DNA of 64,000 nucleotides from Hyphomicrobium sp. LHD-15 (GCF_031157355.1 NZ_JAVIFT010000001.1:992001-1056000), one strand, 5' to 3'. Counted from the first letter of the stretch, positions 34,987-43,932 are shown. Notes: a model not told the origin generated them from the sequence alone. Numbers and translations: made by a program.

Positions 34987-35454
34987 ATGATCACAGGCTT
35001 GAAATTCGCTAAGCGCTTGGTGGCCGTCGCGGTCATCCCGTTTGCGCTGGCCATTGCCGGATGCTCGGCCGACGACGTCCAGCTCAACGGCAAGATCTTC
35101 GATGCGGTCGGGCTCAACAGCATCGGCCAGAAGTCCGCCGAGCCCAAGATGGTCGAGCGCGCGCCGCTCGTCATGCCGCCGAGCCTCGATCGCGTTCCCG
35201 AGCCCGGCCAGCCGGCCGACGCGGCCGCGAACGACGTGACGGCGATGGTCGACGACCCCGACAAGAAGGCTAAGACCAACCGCGCCGAACTCGAGAAGCA
35301 GCAGGCCGAATACTGCAAGACGAACTACGAGATGGCGAAGGCGCGCGGTGACGACAACGCCGACCTTGCCACCGGCCCGCTCGGACCGTGCCGCGCGTCC
35401 GTGCTGTCGGCCATCCAGATATGGAACAAGGGCGACGACGCCGACGAGGAATGA
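34987..35454 (+). CDS. Outer- or inner-membrane lipoprotein of unknown function
   Basis: 155 residues from the ATG at 34987. The lipobox LAIAGC follows a hydrophobic signal (KRLVAVAVIPFALAIAGC), so Cys23 is the predicted lipidation site. The mature part contains LNGKIFDAVGLNSIGQKS, a Pro-rich segment (PLVMPPSLDRVPEPGQP) and a C-terminal domain with two Cys (QQAEYCKTNYEM and GPLGPCRASVL). It resembles short alphaproteobacterial lipoproteins annotated only as conserved. Its location after lspA suggests co-expression. Confidence 0.75.
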   Translation: MITGLKFAKRLVAVAVIPFALAIAGCSADDVQLNGKIFDAVGLNSIGQKSAEPKMVERAPLVMPPSLDRVPEPGQPADAAANDVTAMVDDPDKKAKTNRAELEKQQAEYCKTNYEMAKARGDDNADLATGPLGPCRASVLSAIQIWNKGDDADEE

Positions 35455-35707
35455 GCGGCGGAAGCGCCGCCCGCTCGTCCATGGCGTTCAGGGAAATCCC
35501 TGACCGATCAATCCTCTGATCTGCATATACCGTTCTCCTAACGTGATTTTTCCCACTTCGACATGAACGGGTTGTCATTTGACAATGGCGCCCGGAATGC
35601 CGAGATCTCGTGCACGTATTTGCCTGCCCTTCCGGTCGGCGCCGGACGGCAGTTTTCCCCCCGCGATCACTCGCCGCCGAGGATCCGATCTCGCCACCGA
35701 GGATCAT

Positions 35708-37102
35708 ATGATGCATTCAACGGGCGTACTGCGCCTTCTTACCTGGATTGCCTCGATCATGCTCGCCATTGCGCCTTCACAGCTTCATGCCCAGCCCCGT
35801 ACCAGCGAATTCAAGCTCGCCAACGGGCTTCAGGTCGTCGTGATCCCCGATCATCGCGCCCCCGTCGTCACGCACATGGTCTGGTACAAGGTCGGTGCGG
35901 CCGATGAGCCGAAGGGCGTCTCGGGCATCGCGCACTTTCTCGAACATCTGATGTTCAAGTCGACGGACAAGATTCCGCTCGGCGAATTCTCGAAGATCGT
36001 CGCCCGCCTCGGCGGCAACGACAACGCCTTCACCGGCCACGACGTGACAAGCTACTTCCAGCGCATCTCCAAGGACCGCCTCGGCACCGTCATGGAGATG
36101 GAAGCCGACCGCATGGTCAATCTGCGCCTCACCGAGAAAGAGGTTCTGACCGAGCGCGACGTGATCCTCGAGGAGCGGCGCAGCCGCATCGAGAACAACC
36201 CGGCTGCGATCATGGACGAGCAGATGAACGCGGCGCTCTACTACTCGCATCCCTACGGCATCCCGGTGATCGGCTGGGAGCACGAGATGGCGAAGCTTTC
36301 GCCGCAGGATGCGATGACCTTCTACAAACACTTCTACGCGCCCAACAACGCGATCCTCGTCGTTGCCGGCGACGTCACCGCCGATGAAGTGCGCGCACTC
36401 GCCGAAAAGACCTACGGCCAGATCCCTGCCAACCCCACGGTCGGGGCGACGCGCGAGCGTCCGCAGGATCCGCCGCAGCGCGCAGCGCGGCGCGTCGAAT
36501 ACAGCGATCCGCGGGCCGGCAAGGCTTCGTTCCATCGCGACTACGTCGTGCCGAGCTACATCACCGCGAAGCCCGGCGAGGCCGAAGCGCTCGACCTTCT
36601 GATGAAGATCGCCGCAGACGGCGCGACGAGCCGGATCTACAAGCGCCTCGTCGTCGAGGAGAAGATCGCCTCGTCCGCAGGCGGCAGCTACTCGGGCTCG
36701 GGCCTCGATTATGGAACGATCAGCCTCTACGCCGTCGAAGCAGGAACAGCCGGTCTTCCGCAGATCGAAGCGTCAATCGACAAGGTGCTGGCGGAGATCC
36801 GCGACAATGGCGTCACGGAAGCCGAGCTCAAGCGCGCGCAGTCGAGCTATATCGCCGACTACATCTACGAGAACGACGACCAGGCCTCGCTCGCCCGGCG
36901 TTACGGCTGGGGCCTCGCGCTCGGCCGCTCCGTCGCGCAGATCGAAGGCTGGCCGGATGCCATCTCCAAGGTGACGGTCGACGACATCAAGCGCGCCGCA
37001 GGAACCTATCTCGATGTTCGCCGCTCGGTGACGGGCTATCTGCGCCCGTCGACGGAAGGCAATGTCCGTGCGGAGCAGCCGGGCGCAAAGAGCCGCTCAT
37101 AG
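35708..37102 (+). CDS. Zinc-dependent M16 peptidase, active subunit
   Basis: 464 residues with a signal peptide (about 1-28, ending QLHAQ). The inverted zinc motif HFLEH (residues 76-80) is followed by the third ligand Glu in DVILEERRSRI. The rest forms the two roughly homologous M16 domains (for example PNNAILVVAGDVTADEVRAL). The ATG at 35708 has GAGG upstream. It is a periplasmic processing-peptidase-like enzyme, and it is paired with the following M16 gene that lacks the zinc motif, the usual active/inactive heterodimer arrangement. Confidence 0.92.
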   Translation: MMHSTGVLRLLTWIASIMLAIAPSQLHAQPRTSEFKLANGLQVVVIPDHRAPVVTHMVWYKVGAADEPKGVSGIAHFLEHLMFKSTDKIPLGEFSKIVARLGGNDNAFTGHDVTSYFQRISKDRLGTVMEMEADRMVNLRLTEKEVLTERDVILEERRSRIENNPAAIMDEQMNAALYYSHPYGIPVIGWEHEMAKLSPQDAMTFYKHFYAPNNAILVVAGDVTADEVRALAEKTYGQIPANPTVGATRERPQDPPQRAARRVEYSDPRAGKASFHRDYVVPSYITAKPGEAEALDLLMKIAADGATSRIYKRLVVEEKIASSAGGSYSGSGLDYGTISLYAVEAGTAGLPQIEASIDKVLAEIRDNGVTEAELKRAQSSYIADYIYENDDQASLARRYGWGLALGRSVAQIEGWPDAISKVTVDDIKRAAGTYLDVRRSVTGYLRPSTEGNVRAEQPGAKSRS

Positions 37103-37137
37103 GGCTCTTCACCAATCGTGCTCGCCCGGAAACTTTC

Positions 37138-37265
37138 GTTCGCACGGCTCCGCCATGACTTGTTCGCACGGCTCCGTCGAGATCTGCTTCAGAAGTTTCC
37201 GGGAGCACACTCTAAGTTGGCAGTGCTCCTTATTGGAAAACCGCTTCACACTTTTCCGGGAGCAC
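37138..37265. repeat. Short direct repeats in the gap between the two M16 genes
   Basis: GTTCGCACGGCTCCG occurs at 37138-37152 and 37162-37176 (24-base period). TTTCCGGGAGCAC occurs at 37196-37208 and 37253-37265. GGAGCAC (37202-37208) also pairs with GTGCTCC (37223-37229), so a local hairpin is possible. The gap is 178 bases and otherwise shows no gene. Confidence 0.6.
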
Positions 37266-37280
37266 TTTAAGGACATCCCA

Positions 37281-38654
37281 ATGCCCATGCTCAACCGCTC
37301 GCTCGTGCGTCTACCCCGCATCGACATCGCGCTCTCGTTGACCGTCCTCGCATTCGCCCTCCTCTTCTCTTTTTCCAGGCCCGCTCACGCCATGAAAATC
37401 CAAGTCGTCAAAAGTCCGGGCGGTATCGAGGCCTGGTTGGTCGAAGCCCGCGAGAACCCGCTGCTGGCGCTCAAGTTCTCGTTCGAAGGCGGCAACTCGC
37501 AGGATCCGAAAGGCAAGGACGGCGTCGCCAACTTCGTCTCGGCGATGCTCGACGAGGGCGCGGGAGACATCCCGGCAAGCGACTTCCAGGAGAAGATGGA
37601 AGAGCTCGCGATGCGCATGCGCTACGAGGACAGCCGCGATGCGTTTTACGGCAACTTCGAGACGCTGACGCAGAACCGCGACGAATCCGTCAAGCTCCTG
37701 AAGCTCGCACTGACGAAGCCGCGCTTCGACCAGGATGCGGTCGAGCGCATCCGCGCGCAGCTGCTGGCCAACCTCGTTTATTCCGATCGCGATCCCGAGA
37801 AGGTCGCGGCAAAGGAATGGTACGCGACCGCGTTCTCCGGGCACTCCTACGGCCGCCCGTCGCAGGGAACCGAAGAAACCGTCACCGCCATCACGCGCGA
37901 CGATCTCGAAGCCTATCGCAAGCGGATCTTCGCGCGCAGCAATCTCAAGGTCGTGGCGGTCGGCGACATCACGCCGGAACAGCTCGGCAAGCTGCTCGAC
38001 GACGTGTTCGGCGATCTCCCGGAAAAGGCAGAGCTTGCGGACGTGCCGCTGACCAAGCCGGTCTCGGGCGCCCAGGAAAAGTGGATCAATATGGACGTTC
38101 CGCAGTCCGTCGCGGTATTCGGCCTGCCCGCCATGCCCCGCAAGGACCCGGACTTCATGGCCGCATTCGTTCTCAACCAGCTCATCGGCGGCGGCGGCTT
38201 CGCTTCGCGTCTGATGGAGGAAGTCCGCGAGAAGCGCGGCCTCGCCTATTCGGTCTATAGCTACATTCAGCCGTTCCGGCATACGTCGATCTTCTCCGGC
38301 GGCGTGGCAACCCGCGCGGATGCCATCCAGCAGTCGCTCGACGTAATCCGCAAGGAGCTTAAGCAGGTGGCCGACGAAGGCCCGACGCCGGACGAGTTCG
38401 AGAACGCCAAGAAATACCTGACCGGCTCCTATGCGCTCCGCTTCGATACCAACTCGAAGATCGCAAGCCAGCTGCTCGGCCTTCTGGAAGACGATTTCGG
38501 ACCCGACTACATCGACAACCGCAACAAGATGATCGAGGCTGTCACGCTCGACGACGCCAAGCGCGTCGCCAAGCGCCTGCTCGATACCAACAACCTGATC
38601 GTGACGATCGTCGGCCAGCCGGCAACGGCTCCAGCGGCCGACAAGAAGGGCTGA
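37281..38654 (+). CDS. M16 peptidase-like protein, inactive partner
   Basis: 457 residues from the ATG at 37281, with AAGGA 7-12 bases upstream. A signal peptide ends FSFSRPAHA. The fold markers are M16: LALKFSFEGGNSQDPKGKDG, a substrate-binding region with LIGGGGFASRLMEEVREKRG and LAYSVYSYIQPF, but the HxxEH site is replaced by VANFVSAMLDEGAGDIP. In such pairs the second subunit keeps the R/Y substrate motif (here EKRGLAYSVY) while the first supplies zinc. It probably acts with the preceding gene product in the periplasm. Confidence 0.9.
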   Translation: MPMLNRSLVRLPRIDIALSLTVLAFALLFSFSRPAHAMKIQVVKSPGGIEAWLVEARENPLLALKFSFEGGNSQDPKGKDGVANFVSAMLDEGAGDIPASDFQEKMEELAMRMRYEDSRDAFYGNFETLTQNRDESVKLLKLALTKPRFDQDAVERIRAQLLANLVYSDRDPEKVAAKEWYATAFSGHSYGRPSQGTEETVTAITRDDLEAYRKRIFARSNLKVVAVGDITPEQLGKLLDDVFGDLPEKAELADVPLTKPVSGAQEKWINMDVPQSVAVFGLPAMPRKDPDFMAAFVLNQLIGGGGFASRLMEEVREKRGLAYSVYSYIQPFRHTSIFSGGVATRADAIQQSLDVIRKELKQVADEGPTPDEFENAKKYLTGSYALRFDTNSKIASQLLGLLEDDFGPDYIDNRNKMIEAVTLDDAKRVAKRLLDTNNLIVTIVGQPATAPAADKKG

Positions 38655-38687
38655 GCCAGCCCTTCTGCCCTCAGTCAGGGGCAGAAC
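38644..38687 (+). terminator. Two overlapping hairpins at the M16 stop codon
   Basis: AGAAGGGCT (38644-38652) pairs with AGCCCTTCT (38658-38666) across the stop codon. TCTGCCC then pairs with GGGGCAGA further on. No T-run is present, so an mRNA-end stabiliser is as likely as a terminator. Confidence 0.45.
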
Positions 38688-38719
38688 TCTCCTTCGCGCA
38701 AGCGTATGCCCTCACCCAA

Positions 38720-38745
38720 CCCTCTCCCCAGCCGCGGGGAGAGGG
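38720..38745. repeat. CCCTCTCCCC/GGGGAGAGGG palindrome
   Basis: A perfect 10-bp inverted repeat with a 6-base spacer, preceded by ctcaccca. It is the same kind of element as at 5499-5514, with a related stem at 26682-26705. It lies 97 bases upstream of pgi. Confidence 0.6.
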
Positions 38746-38841
38746 AGATCGCTTGGCGAACGGAGCAAAAAAGGCTACCTCCACGCGGCAACCAAGGCGG
38801 TTCCTCGCAGGTTATGGGGACGCCATGCCCATCAGGACGCC

Positions 38842-40203
38842 ATGACCTCATCCAGCTCTCTCGCCTCCCCCTCCTATCGCCAGTCGATTGCAGGCTGCCT
38901 TTCGGGCGCCATCGGCGAGCACGGCCTTTCGGAGAGTGAACTCGGCCGATGGCTCGAGAAGCTCAAGCCCGCGCTGCACGACCTCAAGGCCGACCACGCG
39001 AGCGGACGCCTGCCGCTGCTCAGAATTGCCGAAGAGACGGCCGACCTCGACGCAGCGGAGGCCGCGCTCGACAAGCTCTGCCAGGACGCGGAGACCGTCG
39101 TGTTTTTCGGCACCGGAGGATCGGGGCTCGGCGGACAGACGCTGGCGCAGCTTGGGGGCTGGAACCTGCCGGGCGTTTCCTGCTGCTCGGCCGGGCGCCA
39201 GAACCGGCCTCGTCCCCGCACGCGTTTCTACGACAATCTCGATCCGCTCACGCTTTCGGCCGGGCTTGCTCGCCTCGATCTCGAGAAGACGCGCTTCGTC
39301 GTCACGTCGAAATCCGGCGGCACGACCGAAACGCTGGCGCAACTGATCACAACGCTGTCGGCAATCAAGGCGGCGGGCCTCGAAAGCAAGATCCCGCAGC
39401 TTTTCCTCGGCATCACCGAGCCTGACAAACCTGGCAAGACGAACGGCCTCAGGGCGCTGCTCGGCAGCCTCGGCGTTCCGATGCTTGAGCATCACACGGG
39501 GATCGGCGGGCGCTTCTCGTGCCTCACCAACGTCGGCCTGATGCCGGCAATCGCGCGCGGCCTCGATGCGCGCAAGATCCGCGAAGGCGCGCGCGAGGTG
39601 ATCGACAGCCTCGTCAACGCATCGTTCCCGATCGCGTTCGCACCTGCCATCGGCGCGGCGACGGCCGTCGGGCTATCGAAAGAGCGCGGCATCCGCACGC
39701 TCGTCATGATGCCCTATAACGACCGCCTCGGCCGTTTCTCGGAATGGTACGTGCAGCTGTGGGCGGAAAGCCTCGGCAAGGGCGGCGAAGGCACCACGCC
39801 GGTTCCGGCGCTCGGGCCGCTCGACCAGCACAGCCAGCTTCAGCTGTTCATGGACGGCCCGCGCGAGATCGCGGTGACCGTCGTGCGCGTCGCAAGTGCC
39901 GGTGCGGGTCCGGTTCTCGACGCCGAATTCGCGAAACTCGCCGGGCAGGATTTCCTCGGCGGGAAGACGCTCGGCGACGTGGTCGATGCGCAGGCCCATG
40001 CGATCGCAGAAGCGCTGACGCAGGCGGGCCGGCCAGTCAGAACCTTCGATATCGATACGCTCGACGAGCGCTCGGTCGGCGCGCTGCTCATGCATTTCAT
40101 GATCGAGACGATTTTGGCGGGGCGGCTTCTGGAGCTGGATCCGTTCGACCAGCCCGCCGTCGAGCTTGCGAAGACGCTAACCAAAGAACGGCTGTCGCGC
40201 TAA
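38842..40203 (+). CDS. pgi: Glucose-6-phosphate isomerase
   Basis: 453 residues, the short bacterial form. Sugar-phosphate isomerase features: VVFFGTGGSGLGGQTLAQLG, FVVTSKSGGTTETLAQLIT (phosphate-binding SIS loop), RFSCLTNVGLMPA and a Glu-containing MPYNDRLGRFSEWYVQLWAE region, then GPLDQHSQLQLFMDGP near residue 330, the family signature with active-site Gln/His. It interconverts glucose-6-phosphate and fructose-6-phosphate in the cytosol. No obvious partner genes adjoin it. Confidence 0.92.
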   Translation: MTSSSSLASPSYRQSIAGCLSGAIGEHGLSESELGRWLEKLKPALHDLKADHASGRLPLLRIAEETADLDAAEAALDKLCQDAETVVFFGTGGSGLGGQTLAQLGGWNLPGVSCCSAGRQNRPRPRTRFYDNLDPLTLSAGLARLDLEKTRFVVTSKSGGTTETLAQLITTLSAIKAAGLESKIPQLFLGITEPDKPGKTNGLRALLGSLGVPMLEHHTGIGGRFSCLTNVGLMPAIARGLDARKIREGAREVIDSLVNASFPIAFAPAIGAATAVGLSKERGIRTLVMMPYNDRLGRFSEWYVQLWAESLGKGGEGTTPVPALGPLDQHSQLQLFMDGPREIAVTVVRVASAGAGPVLDAEFAKLAGQDFLGGKTLGDVVDAQAHAIAEALTQAGRPVRTFDIDTLDERSVGALLMHFMIETILAGRLLELDPFDQPAVELAKTLTKERLSR

Positions 40204-40264
40204 TCCGCGTTCTGGAGCGTGACTGCCCTTCTTCGAATTGCAATCACGCTCAAGATTCTTGATG

Positions 40265-40315
40265 AGACCGATGATTCACGCTTCGGACTGATAAGGTCCG
40301 AAGCGATCATGGTCT
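40265..40315. repeat. Palindromic repeat, 51-bp form (copy E)
   Basis: agacc-g-atgat-tcac-gcttcggac, loop tgataag, gtccgaagc-g-atcat-ggtct. Relative to copies C and D, two inner stem pairs (aggc/gcct to ggac/gtcc) change together. It lies between pgi and the minus-strand response regulator gene. Confidence 0.9.
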
Positions 40316-40374
40316 GGTCGTGATCCTCGAGCGAGCCCGAAGATCACAGCGCGTGGAGGATTCGCGGGCGCTTC

Positions 40375-40992
40375 CTACTTGATGCGGCGCTCGACGGAGA
40401 GGCGGATCAGATCGGCCGTGCGCTCGACGCCGAGCTTCTCCTTCAAGCGGCTGCAGGAGTTCGCGACCGTCTTGTAGGCGATCCCGAACGTAGCTGCGAT
40501 CTCGGCCAGGCTCTTGCCCTCGCCGAGCAGACGCAGAATCTCCACCTCGCGGTTCGACAGCTTGTGCAACGGATCTTCGGTGAAGGCCGAGCTGAACACC
40601 AGCTCGCTTGCCATAGAGCGATCGAGATAGCGATCTCCCGACGCGATCTTCTTCACTGCCGTGACGAGCTCTCCTGCTTCCGCGCTCTTGCTGACATAGC
40701 CCGCCGCGCCGGCCTTGAGGGCGCGCATGGCATAGCTCGGCTCCGAATGCATGGTGAACATCACGATGCGGGACGCGACGTTCTCGGCCTTGAGACGGCG
40801 CAACAGCTCAAGCCCGCTCGACCCATCAAGATTGATATCGAGCACGACCACATCGGGATTGATCGCGCGCGAGAGGTTCATCGCATCCTGGGCGGTTGCG
40901 GCCTCGTGGATCTCGGCGCCGGAAATGGTCGCGAGCAGGCGGCGAATGCCCTCCCGCACCACGGCGTGATCATCGACCACTAGAATTTTCAT
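40375..40992 (-). CDS. LuxR/NarL-type response regulator (copy 1)
   Basis: 205 residues from the ATG at 40992, which has AGGAGG about 9 bases upstream; the longer frame is unsupported. Receiver domain: MKILVVDDHAVVREGIRRLL with phospho-acceptor Asp52 in VVVLDINLDG and a Lys in GYVSKSAEAGE. The C-terminal HTH is LSNREVEILRLLGEGKSLAE and IAYKTVANSCSRLKEKLG. By eye about two thirds of residues match the second regulator at 46523. It ends the minus-strand quinoprotein locus; no kinase is directly adjacent, so it may share the kinase at 47137. Confidence 0.93.
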   Translation of the reverse strand: MKILVVDDHAVVREGIRRLLATISGAEIHEAATAQDAMNLSRAINPDVVVLDINLDGSSGLELLRRLKAENVASRIVMFTMHSEPSYAMRALKAGAAGYVSKSAEAGELVTAVKKIASGDRYLDRSMASELVFSSAFTEDPLHKLSNREVEILRLLGEGKSLAEIAATFGIAYKTVANSCSRLKEKLGVERTADLIRLSVERRIK

Positions 40993-41092
40993 TGTATAGC
41001 AACCTCCTCGCAGCCCCATGAGGGTATCACCCTCGGTGCGCTTCAAACAGGCGGGAGAAATTCCCGTTCTCGACCTCTACCGCTCGCTGCGG

Positions 41093-42067
41093 TCAAGGCT
41101 TTATGGCAATGCCCCAGGGCAGGCGCCCGACCGGAACCGACCGGAGCGGCTTCAGGGTGGCGATATCGACCACCGTCATGTCGTTGGTCAGTCCGTTGGC
41201 GACGAACAGCTGCGATCCGTCCGGGTGCACGGCCATATGCCAGGGGCGCTGGCCAACCAGGATGTAATTCTTGATCTCGAAGGTGTTCGTATCGACGACG
41301 GCGACGCGGTTGGCGTGGCTTAGCGCGACGAACGCGAGCTTGCCGTCCTTCGACATCTCGATGCCGACCGGCTGGATCAGCTCCGGGTTGACGCCGGGAA
41401 TCGTGAAGCCGAACTTCTTGATCACCTTATAGGTCGCAGCATCGATGACCGACACCGTGCCGCCGATCTCGGCCGAGACCCACACGTGGCGACCATCTCT
41501 CGTGAATTGCGCCTCGCGCGGACGGGTATCGACGAGGATGTTTTCCAAAACCTCGAGCTTTTCGTTGTCGATGATGTGCGCCATGCTCGTCTGCTCGGAT
41601 GTGGCCACCGTGATTTTGTTGTCGGGCGCCACCGCCATGCCCTCAGGCTCGACCCCGATCATGATCTCGGCCAGGACTTTGCCGTCGGCAGCCTCCATAA
41701 CCGTGACGTAGCCCTCGTCCTCGTTGGCGATGTAGATCCGCTTGCCGTCCGGCGACACGTCGAGCAGCTCGGGATCAGGCCCCGAGTTCAACGTTCGGGA
41801 AATCTCGAGCGTCGCGGTGTCGATCACGTCGAGCCGGTTGTCGTCGCCGATGCAGACGAGCACTTCCTTGAAGTCCGGCGTGATGCGGATACCGCGCGGA
41901 CGCATCCCTGTCTGGATCGTTTTTATGATCTTCAGGGACTCGTCCAGCACCGTGACGGTGTTGTCCTTCTCATTGGTGACGAAGATCGTGAAGGCGCCGG
42001 CCGGTGCGGCCGCGGCCGACCCCAACAGAAGGGCGAACGTGGCGGAGGCGATGGTCCTGATATGCAT
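41093..42067 (-). CDS. PQQ-associated YVTN beta-propeller protein
   Basis: 324 residues from the ATG at 42067 with a signal peptide ending AAAAPAGA. The mature part repeats about seven blades of the YVTN type: FTIFVTNEKDNTVTVLDES, RIYIANEDEGYVTVMEAADG, HVWVSAEIGGTVSVIDA and LFVANGLTNDMTVVDIATL. Such periplasmic propellers accompany PQQ-dependent dehydrogenase clusters; a role in substrate or electron handling or in enzyme assembly has not been defined. It lies 32 bases downstream of the XoxJ-ankyrin gene. Confidence 0.9.
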   Translation of the reverse strand: MHIRTIASATFALLLGSAAAAPAGAFTIFVTNEKDNTVTVLDESLKIIKTIQTGMRPRGIRITPDFKEVLVCIGDDNRLDVIDTATLEISRTLNSGPDPELLDVSPDGKRIYIANEDEGYVTVMEAADGKVLAEIMIGVEPEGMAVAPDNKITVATSEQTSMAHIIDNEKLEVLENILVDTRPREAQFTRDGRHVWVSAEIGGTVSVIDAATYKVIKKFGFTIPGVNPELIQPVGIEMSKDGKLAFVALSHANRVAVVDTNTFEIKNYILVGQRPWHMAVHPDGSQLFVANGLTNDMTVVDIATLKPLRSVPVGRLPWGIAIKP

Positions 42068-42099
42068 CGATGGCCTTCTGTTTCGTCTCATGAATTTGC

Positions 42100-43932
42100 T
42101 CAGTTAGGCAGGCCCGGATCGACCGGTGTCTTGGCGGCGCGCCCGGGCGACTTCTGCATCAGCTTCAAGGCGCCAACGGCGGCGTCGAAGCCTGCACCGG
42201 TCGCGATTTCGAGCGCCGTCTGGCCGTTCGAGGACTTCGTTTCGAGGTCGGCGCCCGCTCCCGCCAAAAGGCCGATGATCGGCGCGTTGTTGTGACCGGC
42301 CGCGATCATGACGGCGTTGACGTTGTCCTTTGAAAGGGCGTTGACGTTCGCGCCCTTGTCGACCAGCAGGCGCGCGAGATCGAGCGGCTGCGGGCCTTGC
42401 GCGAGATTGCCGGAGCGGGTCTTGGCTGCGAGCTGCGTCGCCAGCACCATCAGTGGCGTCACGTTCTCGATGCCGGACGGCGCATTCACGTCGGCGCCAA
42501 GATCGATCAGCGCCTTAGCTGCGAAGTATTTGCCGTCGCCGATGGCCCACGAGAGCGGCGTGATACCCTGCTTGGTCTTGAGCTCCAGGTTCGCGCCCTT
42601 TTTCGCAAGCATCTCGACCGTGGGCACGTGATTGCGGTTGATGGCATGCAGCAGCGGGAAAAATCCGTCCGCGTCTGGCGTGTTGGGATCCGCACCTGCG
42701 TCGACCAGGATCTCGATCAGACTCGGAGCGCGGTTGCGGGCAGCCGTATCGAGCGGCGTGAAGCCACCCGAATCGCGAGCATTTACGTCGGCGCCCTTCT
42801 TGATCAGGAAGCGGATACGGTCGAGATCCTTGCCGATGATCGCGTTGACGAGTTCCTGGTTGACATCGGCGCCTTCCGCCAACCAAGCCTCGAGGCGCTC
42901 TTCCGTCACGATCTGGTCGGGCGAAGCCTTGTCGCTCGGCGGGACGCGCGGTGCCTCTTTCAGGAAGCGATCCTGCGAAACCTTGCGGATACGATCGTAG
43001 TAAGAGCCGTGCGAAGGCAGGTCTCCATCCACCGCGCATTTGGAACACTTGACGAGCGGTACGCCGTACTCCTTCAACACAGCGGCAATCTCTTCCTTCT
43101 TTCGGCTCAGCGCCCAATCGATCATGTACTTCAGCATGACCTGGTTGCGTTGCATGCCGATCGCCAGCTCGAACTCCATCGGAACCTCGTTCTCCCAGAG
43201 GTTCACCGGTTGAATGACGATCGGCTCTTTTCTTTGTGTCTTCAGCCAGCCGGCAAACGGTCCCCAGACACCGGCCACATCCAGCTCACCGTCGATGACT
43301 TTCTGCACCTGCTGCCAGGGCTGATGTTTCGGTTGCAGATCCGTGTCGTAAGCGATGATGTGGAGGTCCAGGTTCTTGTGGCCGCGACGCTCGAGCGCCT
43401 CGCGCAGCCCGGAATGCTGGAACACGCCAATGCGCAGTGTCTTGAGCAGCGGGTCGTCTAGGCTCTTGATGTCGAGCTTTTTGTCCTCGCGAGACGCGAA
43501 CACATAGGTCGTGCTGTAGATCGGTTCCGTCGTGAGCAGGTCCTGAAGCGCGATCGGCATATCCATCAGGATATCGCATTCGTCGTTCTGGAATGTCTCG
43601 CGGGTCAGCCCGCGCTCGTGATAGGGGCGCCAAAAGAAGCTCGCGCTGCCGCCGAGATCCTCGGCCAGAATCTGCGCGATCTTGTTCTGATAGCCTTCCG
43701 CCTTCGCGTTCGAGAGCGGCATATTGCCGGGGTCAGCACAGACGCGGAGAATGCTGAGCTTCCGATTGCGCGCGTCCTGGCGCACCTTCGTGTGCTCCGC
43801 GGAGGTCAGTTCATCGAACGACTTGTTCTTGGTATAGGAGCGCAAGTTCTCCGGCCTCTGCTGTGCGAAGGCTGGCACAGCGACAACAAGAGAAAGAGTT
43901 GCGAGCAGCAGGGCCTGAGGCAGCTTTCTCAC
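42100..43932 (-). CDS. XoxJ/MxaJ-like binding protein fused to ankyrin repeats
   Basis: 610 residues. After a signal peptide (LLLATLSLVVAVPAFA), residues about 55-300 form a periplasmic solute-binding domain like the quinoprotein-dehydrogenase-associated MxaJ/XoxJ proteins: LSILRVCADPGNMPLSNAKA, IAQILAEDLGGSASFFWRPY, LRIGVFQHSGLREALERRG and ELDVAGVWGPFAGWL. Residues about 340-600 are ankyrin repeats: IRFLIKKGADVNARDSGGFT, IEILVDAGADPNTPDADGF, AKALIDLGADVNAP and ARLLVDKGANVNALSKDN. Standard XoxJ is about 270-300 residues and lacks the ankyrin half. It follows xoxF, so it probably helps assemble or activate the methanol dehydrogenase, with the ankyrin part adding a docking surface. Confidence 0.9.
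   Translation of the reverse strand: MRKLPQALLLATLSLVVAVPAFAQQRPENLRSYTKNKSFDELTSAEHTKVRQDARNRKLSILRVCADPGNMPLSNAKAEGYQNKIAQILAEDLGGSASFFWRPYHERGLTRETFQNDECDILMDMPIALQDLLTTEPIYSTTYVFASREDKKLDIKSLDDPLLKTLRIGVFQHSGLREALERRGHKNLDLHIIAYDTDLQPKHQPWQQVQKVIDGELDVAGVWGPFAGWLKTQRKEPIVIQPVNLWENEVPMEFELAIGMQRNQVMLKYMIDWALSRKKEEIAAVLKEYGVPLVKCSKCAVDGDLPSHGSYYDRIRKVSQDRFLKEAPRVPPSDKASPDQIVTEERLEAWLAEGADVNQELVNAIIGKDLDRIRFLIKKGADVNARDSGGFTPLDTAARNRAPSLIEILVDAGADPNTPDADGFFPLLHAINRNHVPTVEMLAKKGANLELKTKQGITPLSWAIGDGKYFAAKALIDLGADVNAPSGIENVTPLMVLATQLAAKTRSGNLAQGPQPLDLARLLVDKGANVNALSKDNVNAVMIAAGHNNAPIIGLLAGAGADLETKSSNGQTALEIATGAGFDAAVGALKLMQKSPGRAAKTPVDPGLPN

Noticed and set aside
17536-40315. The 51-bp elements as insertion-sequence ends
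   Set aside because: No transposase gene lies between or beside any copy, and copies occur singly without target-site duplications I can define.
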